Assembly (NCBI GenBank): GCA_022225965.2
Contig: JAKJXP020000008.1
Coordinates: 558,001-622,000 of the forward strand
Length of the DNA stretch: 64,000 nt
Origin: Diatrype stigma
Taxonomy: Eukaryota; Ascomycota; Sordariomycetes; Xylariales; Diatrypaceae
Direction of reading: 5' to 3'
The notes below the pieces were generated by a model that saw nothing but the letters and a program-made list of their open reading frames with translations, was not told where the DNA came from and searched no databases. Made by a program: the position numbers and the translations under genes. Below, one piece after another: positions 1 to 11,772 of the stretch; within the stretch, counting starts at the first letter, position 1; the number at the start of each line of letters is the position of its first letter.

Positions 1-1275
1 AGCAACCTGATCTACCGGAATAGATTTGATTTCAGGGCTCATAATTAGGTATCTTAATCCATATCACCCATCAACTACCTATCCGCTTATTGGAACTGCC
101 AACTACTATGTAAACGCACTCCCAAAGAAATAGAAAATACTAAAAATCCCATTGGCTGAGCTCATCTGGAAAGGGAAAGCCTACTTAGGTACCCACCGAA
201 ATACCCTATTACGTGATTCTATTGGTCGGGTTTAGACAATCCAAGAATCATGAGAGTGTGCTTAGTTCGTAATTGCGTGGAAAGTTTAAGACAGCAAGAC
301 AATGGCAGTTACGAAGGTCATAACGTTGATTGAGTAACAGCCTGAAATGTTCTGCTTTGTGCATTGCTTCTGTCGGTCAAGTAACTACGTACGTCAAAGT
401 ACATGTGGTAAACCAACCTCTTTGATACGTAGAATGAAAAAGCCACTCAAGACTCAAGAATCAAGAAGACTGGGGACTCGAAACTCGATTAACTGCGAAA
501 TAGTGGAGGCTTGGCGCTGCCACTTCCAAGGCTAATAACGCGAGCTATCAAGGCTATTTTCAAGGCTATTTTCAGGAACACGAACCCAGACAAGTTTAGC
601 TCGTAGCACCGACCACCTCCAACACGGGAAACCACTCGCCCAGGGCAACCGGGGGGGCTTGGGGCCTGGGACGGACTTTCCCGACTTGAAATCCTGACCA
701 GCCAGACTGCCAGCCAGACTGCCAGGACTGCCAGATCTGGGCCTCGTCGTCTGTCGTCTCTCTCATCGCCCAACAACCAACCCATCGTTCCAATCCTCCG
801 TCGCCCGCCACATTCCATCCACGGAGCAACGAGGCCAAGCTGCATCCCACCCACCACTTCGACGGAGCAGTCAGTCAAGTTACTAGTCAAGAAGGACAAG
901 GGGGTCGTGGCCACAATCATTCGCTGTTTCATATAACAAAATAATCTAGTTATACATACACTTTCGTTTCTTTGAGCCTCTCGTTGTCCCCTCGTTGTCG
1001 TCGCCGCCCGTCCGTCTTACGTACGTTTCCATTCCTCGCGAGATATTCGATCGATCGATAGATTTGTCGCCGCCAGCCAACCGATCCGATCCGACACGGT
1101 TCAACTCGCGATTCTTCGCATTCGGTCCCGTCGTACCGTCCGAACTTAAAGCCTTTAAACTTCGACTACTTATCCCACCATCACCCGTCATCGAAACTCA
1201 AAAACCTTGTTCGGCTCGCGCAATTGAATTCGAAGCGCCCCCTCCGCACCCGGCGACGGGCATCCTGAAGACACG
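1..1275. other. 5' flank and leader of chs7; no gene seen
   Basis: No open frame here resembles a known protein. The part from about 940 to 1275 is pyrimidine-rich and leads into the chs7 start, so it probably holds the chs7 promoter and 5' UTR. A GATC/ATCG palindromic run lies at about 1046-1060. No TATA box or transcription start can be assigned from sequence alone. Confidence 0.5.
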
Positions 1276-2534
1276 ATGCCCGGCTTCGGCGATTTCACCG
1301 ACATCTGCCACACGGCGCCGCTGCCGTTGTGCGCATCCGTCGGTCCCATCACCTCGGTGTCGTCCGGCGTGGGCATCGAGCCCGACTGCTACGCGCGCAA
1401 CATCGAGTTCGCGAACACCATCGTTTTCCAAGGCGCGTCGAGTGTTATGCACATCGTCGCCCTCATTATGACCGTCATCATGATCCTGCACATACGGGGG
1501 AAGTTCACGGCAGTTGGTATGTCTTTGTTCTTTTCTGGTTTCCGGCTGTCTCTACGAAGGGAGGAGGGGAGGGGGGGAAACCACCACGACACAGTCGTGT
1601 ATAATCGCACATGGGGTCGAGAAGGAGAGGAGAAAAAGAATAGGGATGGAGGAATACTGACATACTATTTTCTTCCCTATCTAGGCCGAAAGGAGATTCT
1701 CGCTTTCTTCTACATTTACATGCTGCTGAGCTTCTGGTCGCTCCTCGTCGACGCCGGAGTCGTCCCGCCGGGCCACAACGCCTACCCCTACTTCGTCGCG
1801 GTGCAGAACGGCTTCACGTCGGCGCTGATCACGTCCCTTTTGATCAACGGCTTCGTCGGATTCCAGCTCTACGAGGACGGCACGCCGCTGTCGGTCTGGA
1901 TGCTGCGGCTTTGCTCCTGCATCGCCTTCATCCTGTCGTTCCTCATCTCGCTCGCGACCTTCAAGGACTGGGCCGGCATGGGCCCCACGCAGACCGTCGG
2001 CCTGTTCACCGTGCTGTACCTGCTGAACGCCATCCAGCTTTTCGTCTACGTCTCCATGCAGATACTCCTCGTCGTGCGCACCCTCGAGGACCGCTGGCCA
2101 CTCGTCGCCATCGGCTTCGGCATCTTCTTCTTCGTCGTCGGCCAGGTCGTCCTCTACAGCTTCAGTGCCTCCATATGCCAGGGTGCGAGCCACTACCTCG
2201 ACGGCTTGCTCATCGCGACGACTTGCAATCTACTTGCCGTCATGATGGTTTACAAGGTAAGGGCCCCAGCCTCCCCCCATTTCCCATGGGAACCCCTCCC
2301 CCTTTTTGTTCCTGTAGGACGAACCTGCTGCTAACATCGTGCTAGTACTGGGATTCCATCACTAAGGAGGATCTGGAGTTCTCGGTCGGTACTCGTATGA
2401 ACAACTGGGAAGTCAAAGAGCTCCTTCCCGAGGACGAACGTCGTACCACTGTGTACATGGATGACCCTCCCGGTCTTTCCAGCTCGTACGATCACTCGTA
2501 CTCGCCGTCGGCCAACCGGTTCTCCCGGTACTAG
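1276..2534 (+). CDS. chs7: Chitin synthase export chaperone Chs7
   Basis: Three exons, 1276-1516, 1685-2256 and 2346-2534, with GTATGT...TAG and GTAAGG...TAG introns, joined in frame to give 333 residues. The N-terminus ([11 protein letters not shown]) and the C-terminal block with [25 protein letters not shown], read across the last junction, are hallmarks of fungal Chs7. The middle is strongly hydrophobic with about seven membrane segments. In yeast, Chs7 is an ER membrane chaperone needed for chitin synthase Chs3 to leave the ER, and filamentous orthologues support wall chitin and conidiation. The length matches the family, and the short hydrophilic tail after residue 290 is less conserved. 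The downstream neighbour is convergent. The start codon is fixed by the conserved N-terminus. The family call is secure; the export role here is inferred by homology. Confidence 0.96.
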
Positions 2535-3527
2535 AGAAAAATGAAGACTAGTCAGAGGAAGCGACGTATGAGGGGATACTACGATGGGTGGGGATGACCG
2601 GGCTTCACTTCCAAGGTTTGGGAGGGTGCTCTACTTTACGGCTGCATTGGCGAGGCGTTTTTGGGATACAACAATATACTAATCACCGACATCGATTATA
2701 CTGAGGGTATAATCTCGAAGCGATGGACCGTCAGAGTCCTATAGCGAATCGGGTTGAACGCAAACTGGCGCAGGTGGATAGCCACACGTTAGGCTTCTGA
2801 TTGATTGCTCGACTATTTTCCATCTAGGACTGCGGCATGAAGATATATATATATATTCGGTGCGTGCATTGAGTGGTCGTAACATTAAGCGTATATAGTT
2901 CAAATTAAAATCTTGGTTCTATCTATATACCCATGGACTTAAGCACCCATGTCTACTCCGTGCATCCGACGCGGTAGAAGTGATTCGCATCTGATTTTTG
3001 CCCGGATTCCTCGCGCGCCCAGAGACGGATACTAGACTCGTTATCACGATGGTAAGGGCTTCGAAACGGTGGGGAGGGGGGGCTCGTGTCTAAGCACTGT
3101 CCCTCTCGCCTCCATCGTATGCTGCAATCGAGCAGAAAGCAGGTGCGACTACCATTCAGCGATTCGACTGCACAGCAACCAAAGCAGCCGGACAAGGAGC
3201 CAGGGCGGGATGGATCGGGGAGAAAGGTCTCTTTGGCGGTGGCGGCGGCGACGGCGGCGGCGGCGGGTAGAGCACACTGGGCGACCTGACGCAGCTTTCC
3301 CTTCTTCAGCTTTATTGGCGTATAAGTATAGACGGCACGGCATGCCATGCCAGTGGGCCTGCTGACTCAAGATTGCGGGCTCGTGTGTTTCTGCCACTAT
3401 TCCTGCTTCGATTTTTTCGGTCGTTTTCAGACTGTATCCAGCATGGCATATGCGTACGTTGATATGCAGGGGGGTATGCGGGCAGGTAGGTAGGTAGGTA
3501 GTAGGCACTGAATATCGGTTGGCCTGT
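2535..3527. other. Convergent intergenic region between chs7 and the DUF4604 gene
   Basis: Both genes end here, so the region contains their 3' UTRs. It holds a short AT dinucleotide run near 2850-2862 and a GGTA tetranucleotide run near 3484-3500. A CGG-rich trinucleotide run near 3236-3266 makes arginine-rich or alanine-rich shadow frames on both strands. No convincing gene is seen. Confidence 0.5.
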
Positions 3528-4160
3528 TCACTCGCCATCGTCATCCCCAAAGCTGAGCTGGATCTTCTTCTTCTTAGCCTTCTTCTTACGGGGCGGTTTC
3601 GCTGCTTCTGCTGTTGGCCTCGCGTCCTTATCTGTCGTATTCGCGTTCTTCGTCTTAGCCGTCTTGCGCACGTCGCTATTGCTGCCGGCCTCATCATCAT
3701 CATCATCCTCGCCGCCGCCACCACCACCGCCAACAACGCGCCCCACCTTCCTCTTCTTGCCCGCGCCTATGGCAGCGACCCTCTCCCTCTCCTTTTCCTT
3801 CTCCTTCTCTCTCTCCGCGGCCGCAGCCCCGCCCTCTTCATTACCATTGTCGTCCTTCCCGCTCTCCTCCTCCTTCACCCTCCTCATCACCACATCCCCC
3901 GTCTCCTCGTCGATGTCGAATTCCTGCTCCTGCTGCTGCTGCTCGGTGACGACGTGGCCGCGCTCGTCGACGACCAGCGGCGCGTCCTCGGCCTCCTCGC
4001 TGGCAGAGCGCACGCGGGCGCCCGGCCGCCGCCGCGCCGCGAGGATCGGGTCCGGCGAGTCCGACGACAGCTGCTGCTGGTGCCGGCCGTGCAGGCGCGC
4101 GAGGAAGGGCGGCAGCGTCGTGTCGTAGGAGAGGTTCTTGGCGGTGATCTTCTGCGACAT
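3528..4160 (-). CDS. DUF4604-domain protein, charged and probably nuclear
   Basis: A single exon of 210 residues read from the ATG at 4160. The start was chosen because MSQKITAKNLSYDTTLPPFLARL is the conserved opening of fungal DUF4604 proteins; the open frame runs 34 codons further upstream, but that extension has no such similarity. After the conserved head the protein is low complexity: a QQQQ/EQE stretch, an acidic-basic region with EKEKEKERER, a poly-glycine tract followed by DDDDD, and Lys-rich blocks (RKKKAKKKK) that could be nuclear localisation signals. It ends in IQLSFGDDDGE, and the IQLSF-type tail is also typical of the family. The molecular function is not established. It is transcribed convergently to chs7. 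Confidence 0.82.
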   Translation of the reverse strand: MSQKITAKNLSYDTTLPPFLARLHGRHQQQLSSDSPDPILAARRRPGARVRSASEEAEDAPLVVDERGHVVTEQQQQEQEFDIDEETGDVVMRRVKEEESGKDDNGNEEGGAAAAEREKEKEKERERVAAIGAGKKRKVGRVVGGGGGGGEDDDDDEAGSNSDVRKTAKTKNANTTDKDARPTAEAAKPPRKKKAKKKKIQLSFGDDDGE

Positions 4161-5396
4161 GGCGCACGCGCCAGTGGGTGTGGATGTGGTTTTGTTTGTT
4201 CGCGAGTATGTCGGTGGTGGATTGGACGAATTGCGGTGTAAAGTAAAGGTGTTGGGATGCAATGTTTGGAGAGGTTCCCGGGTCCCGGGGTGCTGCTGGA
4301 AGTAGGTTGGACAGCTGTGAATTATAATTGCAGGTGCGTTTTAGTAGAGTTGATAGGTGTAGCGAACTTACAGGTCCCAAATGTTAAACAGTTATAGAAG
4401 GGTAAGAAGGGTTAGTTAACTACTCCGTCATATGGTTGGTTGGCACGGGGTAAGATAAGTGGGGAGCTTACTTGAATGGGCTAATCGCGCTACTGATATA
4501 CTGTAGGTGGCAGGCTGGCTACGATATAAGGGGTCAGGGGGTCAGGGGATATCTGTAGATTGCGGGGCATTAAATAGTACATAAGTATAAGTAACCAAAC
4601 CTCAGTATATGAGCCAGAAACTCCGAACCTCACAACTTACATCTCCAACCTGTGCAAGATTCACAGCAGATTCTTGAGCAATGGAGCCGGACCTGAATAG
4701 AAGCCGACTCAACATAAAGTAGCCCAAGCTGCCACCGCAGGAAGCGTATCTCGTGATTCAAATGCAGTGCCGGTATGCTTCAAGGCCCTGGGCAGCTTCA
4801 AGGAGCAATTGAACGTGCCCAGAAGAACCCCGTCTCAGAGAGAGGACCGCAGTTTCTACGGAAGGTCAGGCCAGCGGTAGTGACGAAGCTAGATAATACT
4901 CACCACCATGCCACAAGGACCAACTCGCAAAAGTAGCTACAGTAAACCCCTCACCAATCTGAAATATCAGACTGCTGAAAAGGGAAGAGAGATCCCATCT
5001 CCGAACTGCAGAGTGCAGTGATGACCAGCATGGTGTATTCTCTCTCTGGTCTTTCTACCCGGAAAGGCAAAATACATTGATCTCTTCACGCTTACTATGA
5101 CTAGTGATTTGCCTCGTCAGTAGTATGACGCCTCATTTCACCCAGTATTCGCGATCTCAAAGATTCAATGGGTGCCTAAACAGACAATACCGATTCCATG
5201 CACTAACTCGGTCCGAAGCCGAGTATCTTGCAGCCTGGAGGCGGGCGTCGTAAGCCGCCGGACCAACACCACGCACCTGCAGTTGCCCCTTCATTCGCGC
5301 ATACTATATAACTTGGTCACTAGCCCCTTACTCACGAGAGATGGCTCTTACTAGCTATCACCATCCAATCGTCCCATATATGATCACAGCGGCAAT
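4161..5396. other. Divergent intergenic region; no gene seen
   Basis: Lies between two genes transcribed away from each other, so it should hold both promoters. The part at about 4740-4870 has locally protein-like composition but no long frame, conserved motif or splice pattern that I can defend. Upstream ATGs at 5341 and 5379 precede the main start of the FAD enzyme. Confidence 0.4.
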
Positions 5397-7183
5397 ATGG
5401 CTTCCAACCCGACGCCCTCCATGTCTTCCGGCCCGTTCCCCGTTCCCAACGCCACGGTGCCGTTCTGGCGGACCGAACTGCATGAGCTCGACTCGCATCG
5501 CAGCACGGCAGAGCTACCCTCAAAGCAGGACATCGCCATCATCGGAGCGGGTTTCGCGGGGGTCACCGCCGCATATTATCTGCAGAAGGAAACCAACACT
5601 AGCAACCGCGACTCCTCCTCGATCCCTAGTATCACCATTCTTGAGGCGCGAGAAGCCTGTTCAGGGGCTACGGGACGCAATGGTAACCCTACACATCTCT
5701 ATCTCCCTGCCTATCTGCTTCCATACGACACACAAAGATGCACTTTTCCCCCAAGAGTTTGAACGTAGATTTCCAAATGATTAACCTACCGCACAACCAC
5801 AAAACAGGCGGCCATCTCCGCCCGGACCCGCGCCTAGGTCTCGCCGCCCGAATCGGACCGCTCGGCCTCGCGGCCGCGAACGAGATCGCGGCGTTCGAGT
5901 ACGCGAACGCCGCAGCGTTGGCCGAGCTCGCTACGGAGGAGGGGTTAGTCGCTGCCTGCGATCTGGCGCGCGTCACGTCCGGCGACGTGTACGTCGACGC
6001 GGATCAGGCGGCCGCGGCCAAGGCGCAGCATGACGAGCTGCTGCGGCTCGGCTGCCCCACGGTCGAGCGCGAGGTCACGTACCACGGCACGCCCGAGGAG
6101 GCGGAGCGCGTGTCCAGCATCAAGGGCGCGAAGGCGGCGTTCACGTTCGAGGCGGCGATTATGTGGTGAGTGGTCATTATCATGATAAACCAACTACAGT
6201 CTTACCCCCCAATTATATATAGGTCAACCCCCACTTTTTTCTTCTTGCTTCACATTTACGTATTATTTCGTTACATGACAGTCCCACTATCCAGGGCGGT
6301 CTGGCTGATGGCAATGCTCTTCAGGCCCTACAAGTTCGTGATGGGCCTTCTCGCCGTAGTGGTGCGAAAAGGGGCGAACCTGCAAACCCACACGCCCGTG
6401 CTGAAGATATCCGAGTCCGCGGATGCCGAGGGCTACTGGACGCTCACGACGCCGCGGGGCGCCACGAAGGCCCGGAAGGTGCTGTTCGCGACGAACGGCT
6501 ACACGGGCGGCGTGCTGCCGCTGTACCGGGGCGCGATCATCCCCATGCGCGGCACCGTCGGCCGGGTTGTCGCGTCTCGTTCTCCGCCTTGGTCCTCTCC
6601 CGCAGCAGCCAACGAAAACGGCATCTTGGGATCCTGTGCCCCCAGGTGGGCCCCGCGCCTGCACGACTACTACGGTGTGCGTCCGGACGGGAGCCTGATC
6701 GTGGGCGGCGGGTGGCGGCGGATGAGGGACGGCAACCACGAGGACGAGTACGTGGACGTGTTCGATGACTCGACGCTCGTGCCGTGCATGGAGGGCTACT
6801 TCGAGGGCTGGGCCGAGGAGACGTTCAGGGGTTGGGAGGACGCGGGGACGAAGGTCGATCAGATCTGGACTGGGATTATGGGCGTGAGTGACTCTCGGAC
6901 ATTGTTACTAAATTTTTCTTGTTTGTTCATGTTGCACTACCCTCTGCTAGGTTATGCTGACGAAATGTCTATCAACTAGGACACCCCCGACGAGCTGCCT
7001 CATATCGGCCGGGTCCCGTCGAAATCGGGCCAGTTCATATGTGCTGGGTTTAATGGACATGGCATGCCTAACGTGCTGCTCTGCGCAAAGGGGGTCGCTA
7101 AGGTCATGAATGAGGACTGCGCTTTCTCTGGAACGGGGATTCCAGCCTGCTACGAGACGAACGCAAAGAGACTTCAAATCTAG
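5397..7183 (+). CDS. FAD-dependent amine-oxidase/DAO-family oxidoreductase
   Basis: Four exons, 5397-5682, 5808-6165, 6325-6883 and 6980-7183, join in frame to 468 residues. The dinucleotide-binding motif GAGFAG is at residues 50-55 after IAII. An acidic residue ends the second strand (ILEAR), and ATGRNGGHLRP spans the first splice junction; this triad is typical of fungal DAO-fold FAD oxidoreductases. The second junction restores WPYKF and the last exon carries GFNGHGMPN, the FAD-contacting C-terminal motif of the family. Members oxidise amines or amino-acid derivatives, but the substrate cannot be read from the sequence. There is no signal peptide, so a cytosolic or organellar site is likely. 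A possible low-conservation insert follows PMRGTVG. Exon phases were checked and all agree. Confidence 0.88.
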
Positions 7184-8083
7184 GGGGAAAGTCATATTCT
7201 ATGTTGCTGGCCCATAGTCTACATTTGTAATGACCCCGTAAAAAGACCGCCGAGCGTGAGCAACGGCATGTCGAGGCGGGTGTGAAGCAGACTGCTTCAG
7301 CGTGTTATCGACCACCGCTCGCGCCGGTACAGTCTAATGTCCTGCCGCTCAGTGCTCCAACTGGATGTTCACACCAGATTCGATACCCTCCTGAGGAAAC
7401 GTACGATCGGATTCTGGAGCCCCCGCGGAAGGGTAGACATATCCGGTATATTTGACATGTAGATGGCAAATATTGCTGATAAGGGTCACGCCTTTTTACA
7501 GGCACCTTGTATGATGACCAGTCAAGTAGAATATGACACAATACCGAGCGATTTACATGATCAACATGAAATGTAAATATCGGTCCCCTAGGATTACCAA
7601 AAAAGCACTCAAGTATGGCAAACTGCCGTTTGACACCATTCCAACAGCTTCATGTGCCAACCCCTATTTTAGTCCCAGGCGGTCCACAGAATCTATAGAT
7701 GTATCAAGCCCTGATATCATATAGTAGCTGGCCTTCCATGAAAGACACCTTCCCTGGCAATGGTTGGTTTCCCTATAACTACTAGTTAGGTAAATTAGCC
7801 ATTCGCCAGGTGCAAGCTACAGTACTGATCACATAGCAACCCAAAAAGCACGCTGGCTAGTACACATTGGCAGATGCTAAACTCCGCCTTTGCAGTCTGC
7901 TCATCCTCCTCTCCCCAGCGTTCAGATTCACTCCATTCTCCTCACCTCTATTCCTACCACACTGGCCAATGCAATCATATTCGTCAGGCATGGGATGGCC
8001 AATAGCACCGCCCCTAGAGGTGCCATAAAGTACTTCGTGTATATGCAGAAAAACTATAGTGACGATGCGTAGCCGCATAGTGA
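7184..8083. other. Convergent intergenic region; no gene seen
   Basis: Holds the 3' ends of the FAD enzyme and of the small membrane protein. Short frames here lack similarity or splice logic. No repeat or RNA gene is evident. Confidence 0.4.
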
Positions 8084-8737
8084 TCATTTATTCCAACTAT
8101 CCACATACTCCAAAGCAAGCTTCTTATAGAGCCGCCTTATGCGAAGTGCGCATTCCGGGTCCTCGACCCAGGCAGTAGCCTTGGACGAGGCGGCGGTGCT
8201 GATAAAAAAGCATGCAATGGCGGCACAGTAACACAATGTGGAAATCAAGGGCCGGAGGCCATAGCGTTCTTGCCGGGCGTAAAGCATGCCGTAGCAGACC
8301 AAGGCCATGGCGACCATCACGGCCTCCACGGAGAAGGTGTAAAGACGTGTGAAGGAAATGACCCTCATTGCCTGGTCCTCTGCATCTCTGTCCTTAAAAT
8401 GCTCGCAGATCTCGTGGTGGACCAAGTCTAACCAAACATGGCTTTTGGCGAAGAATATCGCGAAGAGTCCCACGAGGGTATAAAGGAGGAAGAATACGAG
8501 GATACCGGTTCCGACACGCATGTTCAGCGTTGGTCTGGCCCTCCTGCGCTGGCTGGTTGTATAGGTGAATAGGGGGGATGCAAAAGTTGACAGTGCAAGG
8601 ACTCTTCCAAGCGTGTAGTCCCAGCAAGATGTCTTGCTGGTGTCAGTACGGCGTTTGCGGCGATGATATGAAGAAAGGGGGTTTGCGGGGAAGGAAGAAG
8701 TAATCAACGCGAATGGAGGAAACATATATGACCGCAT
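8084..8737 (-). CDS. Small multi-pass membrane protein, unknown function
   Basis: One open frame of 217 residues that I do not recognise. Three clear hydrophobic helices can be seen: GTGILVFFLLYTLVGLFAIFF, a second around VEAVMVAMALVCYGML, and a third around ISTLCYCAAIACFFIST. A weaker one lies in the N-terminal part (VLALSTFASPLF). A hydrophilic stretch with HHEICEHFKDRDAED separates helices one and two, and the C-terminus is charged. The start is uncertain: the Met at 8521 has good context (A at -3) and would give 145 residues with three helices, while the longer form adds a basic N-terminal region. Balanced composition and evenly spaced helices suggest a real gene, but there is no family support. 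Confidence 0.55.
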   Translation of the reverse strand: MRSYMFPPFALITSSFPANPLSSYHRRKRRTDTSKTSCWDYTLGRVLALSTFASPLFTYTTSQRRRARPTLNMRVGTGILVFFLLYTLVGLFAIFFAKSHVWLDLVHHEICEHFKDRDAEDQAMRVISFTRLYTFSVEAVMVAMALVCYGMLYARQERYGLRPLISTLCYCAAIACFFISTAASSKATAWVEDPECALRIRRLYKKLALEYVDSWNK

Positions 8738-9989
8738 GTATTTCGACGAGAATGAACCCGTGACATGGCCGCTTCAAGGAAAAAGAAAGAGATGGTGAGT
8801 CGCATACAGCAAGCGATTGCTGCCATCACGCTCCAGGCTTGCCTAGAAGATTTTCTTATTTGCTGATACGTCTCGTCTCATTCAAACAAAACGCAGTGAA
8901 CTTACAACGAAGACATTGTCCCTCAAAACCAGTTCCTTGAAACAACATGTCGAAGCAATCATACAAAAGACCTTGACGTTGCAAAGTACTTTACAGCCTT
9001 GTACCAATTCCGTGCCTGGATGAGTATCTAGGAGGTTCCCCCTAGTGATAAATCACATGGTCCTGGAACCTGCCGCTTGATGCTGTAGGACCGGATGAAG
9101 ATGGCTAGCATCCAGGCGATGTAGATGATTAGGGTGAGTCTCACGAGCCACCAGCATGTCCTCTGGGACAATGGGATGGCGATTGGAGGTTTTCTAAGTC
9201 AACATGGAATTCCACAGCTGCGCTGAAGCTTGTAAACAACGGAGGTGTATTATTGTTGAAGGAAGGCTCTTTCCCCTTTTCCCCTTTTCCCCTTTTCCCC
9301 TCTCCCTAGCCAAAGCAACCCCACTCACTCACCCATCTGTCTCCATGCCTACGCTATACCATGCAATACATATCATTAATGTGATGCTCCTCGCTTCGTC
9401 ATGCTCAGAGACAAGACAGTCGAACATAGAGACCGAAGACGAGATACGAAAGGCAAGCCAGCATTCACTTAACTCCTGCATGTGAAATTGGCAACTCCTT
9501 TGATTGGAACCGCTCTATAGTAATCTGTATCTTCTCCCTATGTAGTTGCTTACCACCCCCCCTTTACCAACCGATCGTCCCAACCTTTCCCTTCCCGTCT
9601 CCTATCCCAACCGGCGCAGCAAGCAACTTTTGATAATTACGTCCAAACATCGTGGGGGTGGGGGCTGTGTATGTACTGTACCAAAGACAAGATTATCCCG
9701 TACACGTCCGTCATTCAAAAAAGCAAAACATTGCAACACGCACACACCCCGTGACGCCGGCCCCTCTCCTTATTCAGCGGAGAATCTTCTTTCTATCAGA
9801 CAAGACAGCCAGACAGCCACTCGACGGATCAGCCTGAGCTTCTTGATCGACTGAGTCGTTCAATCGCGGCAGTCCCCGACAGCTTGTTTCAAAGCCCTGG
9901 CATGCGGGCAGACGTCGCGATGGCCGCTGTCCCAACACGCGATGGGTCTCAAGGTTGACTTGGGAGATCAAGATCTAATGAGCTGGTCT
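8738..9989. other. Intergenic region; no gene seen
   Basis: Contains the promoter side of the small membrane protein and the 3' side of the KTR mannosyltransferase. A polypyrimidine tract at 9267-9308 is listed separately. The short frames that cross it look like chance. Confidence 0.4.
9267..9308 (+). repeat. Polypyrimidine (CCCCTTTT)n tract
   Basis: A run of about 42 bases that is C/T only, built from three to four copies of an eight-base CCCCTTTT unit. It lies in the gap between the small membrane protein and the KTR gene. Confidence 0.8.
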
Positions 9990-11772
9990 CTATGGCGAAG
10001 CCCATCCACCAGCAACGTCGACCCACTCGGCCAAGCAAGAACCCTCCTTACCCTCAACATCGACAATATCCGTATCGCAACGGCAACGGCAGCCTACACC
10101 GTTCTCCTTCTCCTCATCCCACTGAGCAAAGTACTGGTCTTCTTCCTCTCTCTTATTCTCGGGGGTGGTCTTCTCCAGGAAGGGTATGTGGGGGAGCTGG
10201 CGTGCGGGCGCATTGGCTGGGCAATGCTGGATGGTAGTGTGTCGGTAACCGAAGTCGCGGAAGTAATGGATATCCTTAGGACCTAAAAGGATACCAGCAG
10301 CTAGCGAATGGATAGGTGCATCACCCCACTAGAAATTCGTGTTAGCAACGGGATACCGCGTAGTGTTCGGTCAAGGGAAGATAGGACATACGCGTTCCAT
10401 CCAGAAACCGCCACTGCGGTCCATCATCTCAAAGAAGTCCTCGTATTCCTTGCTGCGGAACCAGCTGAGTTTAGCGATCTCGAAGTTCGACCAGAAATGG
10501 CACATGTTGTACGACTCGCCCTCCATAGCCTCGGGGTGGATTTCAGGCAAGCTAGTACGGCCAGGATCGGTGCGCATGATCTCTTCGGGCAACGGGGGCT
10601 TGTAGTTGGGGTCATTCTCAGGGACTTCTGGCGGTGGCTGCTCTCTTGGCTCCACGAACATCTCCCAGAGACCTTGAGAGGTGATATTGTTAAGTCGCTT
10701 GTAGGCGGACGCGTAGCGGAAGATGTTAGGCACAGTCTCCCGTAGTTCCTTGACGGCAATGGTGAAACCATATGTCTTGTTGCTCTCGATCATCTGAAGG
10801 AAGGGGTCACTGCAGCTATAGTTAGCATCGAGATTCTGCAGGCGGGCTCTACAAACGGTAAAACATACTAGGTGATGTCGCAGAAGTACTTGATCTCAGG
10901 CTCCAAGCGCCAGTACCATTCGTACTTGGCCAGAAGAGGATGCTTGTAGAAGAATCCCGAGTAGAAGCGGCACATGGCATGGTAACTCTCGAGGCCACCA
11001 TACATGACGGCCGCATCACCCTGTTTGGCAATACCCTCCTTGGCAACCTTGTGGTCGATCCAGTCTGGGTAACCCCACATCTCGGGGCCGACTCGACCAA
11101 ACTCGACAGTACCAGAGGTGTAGTTGCGGATGACATCCTTGAACGTCTGGTTGAACTCGCCGTCGTTTAGGAAGACATAGGGGTAATGGAACCATCGGTT
11201 GAAGTGGCGCTCGATGGACTTGACGGATTGGATGACGCCATCAAGCTCCTTGTTCCGGGCGAGGACGACAAAAGCGCCATTGGCCCGGGGCTTGTTAACT
11301 TCGGTTTGGGGGTCGAGACAGCCGTTGACAAAGACCTTGTCATGCTCTTCGCTGATTTTCCTGTTGAGAACACGCAGCGGTTAGTTTCTATTGTAGATGT
11401 ACAGAATTTCTACAGAAATCTACAAGGATGCGATGATGGTATCAAGGTACTCAGGAGGGAGGCATACCTGATGGCTGGCGGAGCACCAGCGGGCATTAAT
11501 ATCCGGCCGGGCGATGCTGGATGTCTGACAAACAGGACAAGTATAAGGATGACGACGATGCAAGGGAAAAGCACGACGACGCCCAGCGGGACGGAGATGC
11601 TGGAATTCCCCCTCAGCCTCAGGGGCCTCCGGAAGAAGGCGAGGCGCGAGGCGAATCGATTGTTCGGTCGCATTGATGCTGACGATGATGCTCTGTCTTT
11701 TTCGTCGGAGATGGGGAGCGGCGAGGCGGCCGAGTAGGGCACGCGCTTAAAGGGACGTTTAAAAAGATCCAT
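9990..11772 (-). CDS. Kre2/KTR-family alpha-1,2-mannosyltransferase (GT15)
   Basis: Four exons on the minus strand, 11468-11772, 10869-11360, 10392-10809 and 9990-10328, with introns of 107, 59 and 63 bp, join in frame to 517 residues. Residues 61-82 form one signal anchor (GVVVLFPCIVVILILVLF) after a basic cytosolic tail, giving the type II Golgi topology expected. The catalytic part has the family landmarks in order: ANGAFVVLARN, SVKSIERHFN, YPYVFLNDGEF, YHAMCRFYSG, EWYWRLEPEIKYFCDITYDPF across the second junction, YNMCHFWSNFEIA, and MERWGDAPIHS across the third. The Glu in the LEPEIK block matches the conserved catalytic glutamate. Kre2/KTR enzymes add alpha-1,2-mannose from GDP-mannose to O- and N-glycans in the Golgi. 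The Pro-rich loop PPPEVPENDPNYKPP is a variable insert. The paralogue within the KTR group cannot be named. Confidence 0.94.

Noticed and set aside
4740..4870. Possible remnant of a coding gene (locally protein-like reading)
   Set aside because: Too short, no continuous frame and no motif that can be named; could be chance.
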